DNA of 64,000 nt from Acidobacteriota bacterium. Its GTDB lineage: Bacteria > Acidobacteriota > Terriglobia > Terriglobales > Acidobacteriaceae. Position 1 is the stretch's first letter. Every line of letters begins with the position of its first letter. The position numbers were made by a program, and so were the translations under genes. The notes below the pieces were generated by a model. The model was not told where the DNA came from and did not search any database. It saw nothing but the letters and a program-made list of their open reading frames with translations. Positions 61,786-64,000 of this stretch are shown here, piece by piece. Location: assembly GCA_021846985.1 (NCBI GenBank), contig JAJZVX010000001.1, positions 124,001 through 188,000 on the forward strand, read 5' to 3'.

Positions 61786-63141
61786 ATGAACGATAGTTTG
61801 CATCAGTTGCGCTGCTTTGGATGCGGGGCGCGGATTGCATCGGCCGAGGCCCGGCCGGACTTCCGCTGCGCCCTGTGCGGTGACCTGTTTGAAGTGGAGT
61901 ATCCCGGCTGGGGACAGGCAAAGGGCCACGACCGTCCGAATCCTGGAGCGCTGAAGTGGCTGTGGCGGGAACGGCGCTGCTCGTCGGAGACGCTCGATCA
62001 CTCCGGCGTATGGCGGTTCCGGGAACTGCTGCCGATTCTGGAAAGCTTTGGCAACGCCGTAACCCTGCGAGAAGGCAATACGCCCCTCTATCCCCTCACG
62101 CGCGCGGCAAAATCCCTCGGAATCGACCAGCTCTTTGCCAAGCACCAGGGGATGAATCCGACCGGATCGTTCAAGGACACAGGAATGACCGCGGCCCTGA
62201 GCGTGGCCCGCGAGCGGGGCTTCGGGTGGGTGGCCTGCGCCTCCACGGGCAATACCTCGGCCTCCATGGCGGCCTATGCCGCGCGGGCGGGACTGCGCAG
62301 CCTCGTACTCATTCCCGAGGGCAAAATTGCCTGGGGCAAGCTCTCGCAGGCCATGGACTACGGCGCCCTGACCCTCCAATTGAAAACGGACTTCGACGGC
62401 TGCCTGGGCATACTGACCGAAATTGTGCAACAGGCGCCGGTCTACCTGCTCAATTCGGTCAACCCCTACCGCCTGGAGGGGCAAAAGACGCCCGCCTTCG
62501 AGATTGCCGAGGCCTTTGACTGGAATGTGCCCGACCACCTGATTGTGCCGGGCGGGAACCTGGGCAACAGTTCGGCGCTGGGCAAGGGGTTCCGCGAGAT
62601 GAAGGAACTGGGCCTGGTGGCGCGCATGCCGCGGATCTCGGTAATCCAGGCGGCGGGCGCCAATCCGCTGGTGCAGAGCCTGGCCACGCACCATGGCGCC
62701 AGGCTGGAACCGGTGGTGGCGCACACACGGGCGACCGCGATCCGCATTGGGAACCCGGCTTCGTGGCGCAAGGCGGCACGGGCCATTCAGGATACGGGCG
62801 GCTGGTGCCTCGACGTGACCGAGGCCGAGATTGCCGTGGCCAAGGCCGAGCTGGGCGCGGAGGGGCTGGGCTGCGAACCGGCCTCGGCCGTAACGCTGGC
62901 GGGCCTGAAGAAACTGCGCCGGCAGGGAGCAGTGAACGCGGGAGAGTCTGTGGTGCTCGTGCTCACGGGCCACACGCTCAAGGACGCCGACTACACGATC
63001 GACTTCCATCGCGGCACTCTCTTGCAGACCGAGGAGAAAACCGGGCTCGAATCCCAGATCGAGGCCCTGCGCCGCAACGCGCAGGTGCTGGAGGCAAAAC
63101 CAGAGGCCGTGCTGGCCGCGCTGAAGGATAGTGCCGGATGA
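61786..63141 (+). CDS. thrC: Threonine synthase
   Basis: The 451-residue PLP enzyme makes threonine from O-phosphohomoserine. The N-terminus carries a zinc-ribbon-like CFGCGARI and FRCALCGDLFEVEY, seen in many long threonine synthases. The PLP Lys is in MNPTGSFKDTGMTAALS; a serine/threonine-rich loop ACASTGNTSASMAAYAARAG binds the phosphate. VPGGNLGNSSALGKGF is the glycine-rich cofactor-phosphate motif. The stop overlaps the start of thrB (ATGA). The ATG at 61786 gives MNDSLHQLRCFGCG; its ribosome-binding site is weak. Confidence 0.95.
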   Translation: MNDSLHQLRCFGCGARIASAEARPDFRCALCGDLFEVEYPGWGQAKGHDRPNPGALKWLWRERRCSSETLDHSGVWRFRELLPILESFGNAVTLREGNTPLYPLTRAAKSLGIDQLFAKHQGMNPTGSFKDTGMTAALSVARERGFGWVACASTGNTSASMAAYAARAGLRSLVLIPEGKIAWGKLSQAMDYGALTLQLKTDFDGCLGILTEIVQQAPVYLLNSVNPYRLEGQKTPAFEIAEAFDWNVPDHLIVPGGNLGNSSALGKGFREMKELGLVARMPRISVIQAAGANPLVQSLATHHGARLEPVVAHTRATAIRIGNPASWRKAARAIQDTGGWCLDVTEAEIAVAKAELGAEGLGCEPASAVTLAGLKKLRRQGAVNAGESVVLVLTGHTLKDADYTIDFHRGTLLQTEEKTGLESQIEALRRNAQVLEAKPEAVLAALKDSAG

Positions 63142-64000
63142 ACGGTGCGTCCCTTGCCCCCTCCGCGCCGCTGCGCTTGCGGCTTCCCGCCACCTCGGCA
63201 AACCTGGGCTCCGGGTTCGACGCGGCCGCGGTCGCCCTCGATCTCTATCTGCAAATCGAGGCGGAGCCGGCCGGCGCGTTTTCCATTGCTGCCTCCGGGC
63301 GCGACTCGGACCGCTGTTCCCGCCTCGACGACAACCTGATCCTCGAACTTTACCAGCACATCCTGCGCCAGAACGGCAAGCCCGTTGTGCCCTTGGCCAT
63401 TCGCATGCACAACCAGATCCCGCTGGGCATGGGATGCGGATCGTCGGCGGCCGGCCGGCTGGCCGCCCTCGTGCTGGCCGTGCACTTTGGCGCGCTGGAC
63501 TGGACCCACGAGCGCATCCTCGAAGAGGCCTGCGCGCTGGAGGGACATCCGGACAACGCCGCGGCGTGCTGGCTCGGCGGCTTTGTGGCCACCGCCAGCC
63601 ATGCCGGAAAACCCCATGTGGCGCAGGTGACGCCGCCCCCCGAGTGGCGGGCCATCGTGGTGCTGCCCGCCGAGCCTCTGGCCACCAGCAAGGCGCGGGC
63701 GGTGTTGCCGGCGAGCTATGCGCGAGCGGACGCGGTGGCCAACATCCAGTCGGCCAGCCTGCTGGGACTGGCGTTTGCGCAGGCGCGGGGCGACCTGCTG
63801 CGCATCGCCATGCAGGACCGCATTCACCAGCCCTACCGCGCCCCCTTCTGCCCGCTCATTCCGCTGCTGGTTCCGCTGGCCGGCGAACACGGCATCCTGG
63901 GAGCGGCGCTCAGCGGCGCGGGGCCCGCGGTGCTGGTGGTCACGGCGGCCGAGTCCTGCGTCCAGGAAGCTTCGGCGGTCATCCGCAAGGCTCTCGGCGG
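63138..64000 (+). CDS. thrB: Homoserine kinase, partial (3' end outside window)
   Basis: The ATG at 63138 overlaps the thrC stop (ATGA). About 287 codons are visible before the window ends. The protein is a GHMP kinase phosphorylating homoserine in threonine synthesis. PATSANLGSGFDAAAVALDL is the N-terminal family motif, and NQIPLGMGCGSSAAGRLAAL is the ATP-binding GHMP loop. The C-terminal GILGAALSGAGPAVLVVTAA motif is present, so little is missing. The thrC-thrB overlap shows one operon. Confidence 0.95.
   Translation, partial: MNGASLAPSAPLRLRLPATSANLGSGFDAAAVALDLYLQIEAEPAGAFSIAASGRDSDRCSRLDDNLILELYQHILRQNGKPVVPLAIRMHNQIPLGMGCGSSAAGRLAALVLAVHFGALDWTHERILEEACALEGHPDNAAACWLGGFVATASHAGKPHVAQVTPPPEWRAIVVLPAEPLATSKARAVLPASYARADAVANIQSASLLGLAFAQARGDLLRIAMQDRIHQPYRAPFCPLIPLLVPLAGEHGILGAALSGAGPAVLVVTAAESCVQEASAVIRKALG

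Noticed and set aside
1-64000. CRISPR arrays, prophage, conjugative or transposase genes, rRNA and tRNA genes
   Set aside because: No direct-repeat arrays, integrase/transposase-like proteins or recognisable RNA gene sequences were noticed in the window. tRNAs are hard to exclude without a covariance search.

Overview
This is a GC-rich chromosomal window with long, closely packed operons. The gene mix points to an aerobic, saccharolytic Gram-negative bacterium, most likely an Acidobacteriota of the Terriglobia/Acidobacteriaceae type. Supporting this are tripartite RND efflux, a TolC-type outer membrane protein, hopanoid synthesis (shc, hpnH), a CRTAC1/ASPIC-type secreted protein, many Tat-exported enzymes and a small membrane protein ending in FRPPP. 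No rRNA, tRNA, CRISPR array, phage gene or insertion sequence was recognised. The taxonomic placement is inference from gene content.

Layout, left to right. 1-6.2 kb (minus): a hexuronate block (partial SDR oxidoreductase, UxaE epimerase, ExuT-like MFS carrier) behind a rhodanese - TlpA thioredoxin - CRTAC1/ASPIC run. 6.2-7.9 kb: one small membrane-protein gene in otherwise gene-poor DNA. 7.9-15.8 kb (plus): RND adaptor, RND pump and TolC factor, followed without a gap by a LysR regulator and a tandem universal stress protein. 16.4-21 kb: a molybdenum hydroxylase (Fe-S and Moco subunits) with XdhC and MocA maturation factors. 21-25 kb: ilvE, a phosphofructokinase and a Tat-exported enolase-superfamily enzyme. 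24.9-29.7 kb: a hopanoid block, ispH - shc - hpnH - uncharacterised gene. 30-33 kb: a PepSY-like protein, a GH130-like enzyme, and two gene relics (a B12-radical SAM gene with its core deleted, and the N-terminal stub of a CcdA-like membrane protein). 33-42.7 kb: aldo/keto reductase, pyrD, a MagIII-like DNA glycosylase, a TPR protein, yjbQ, aroA, a second TolC-family protein, truA and an M20 peptidase. 42.8-50.9 kb: amidohydrolase, EamA transporter, a broken four-helix-bundle gene, a GAF-GAF-SpoIIE phosphatase, deoC and an OmpR-type two-component system.

51.4-58.4 kb holds the most unusual system. It is a tight, mostly overlapping run of a polyprenyl diphosphate synthase, a MacB/FtsX-like ABC permease and ATPase, a cbb3-like oxidase subunit I homologue with an incomplete histidine ligand set, a small membrane protein, a multi-spanning membrane protein fused to two c-type haem domains (the first CcoO-like), and a YceI protein. 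I read it as a non-canonical membrane haem/electron-transfer complex with its own transporter. The window ends with a Tat-exported discoidin-GH2 glycosidase, thrC and a partial thrB.

Functions are assigned by motif and family recognition only. Starts were chosen from ribosome-binding sites, overlaps and family N-termini.
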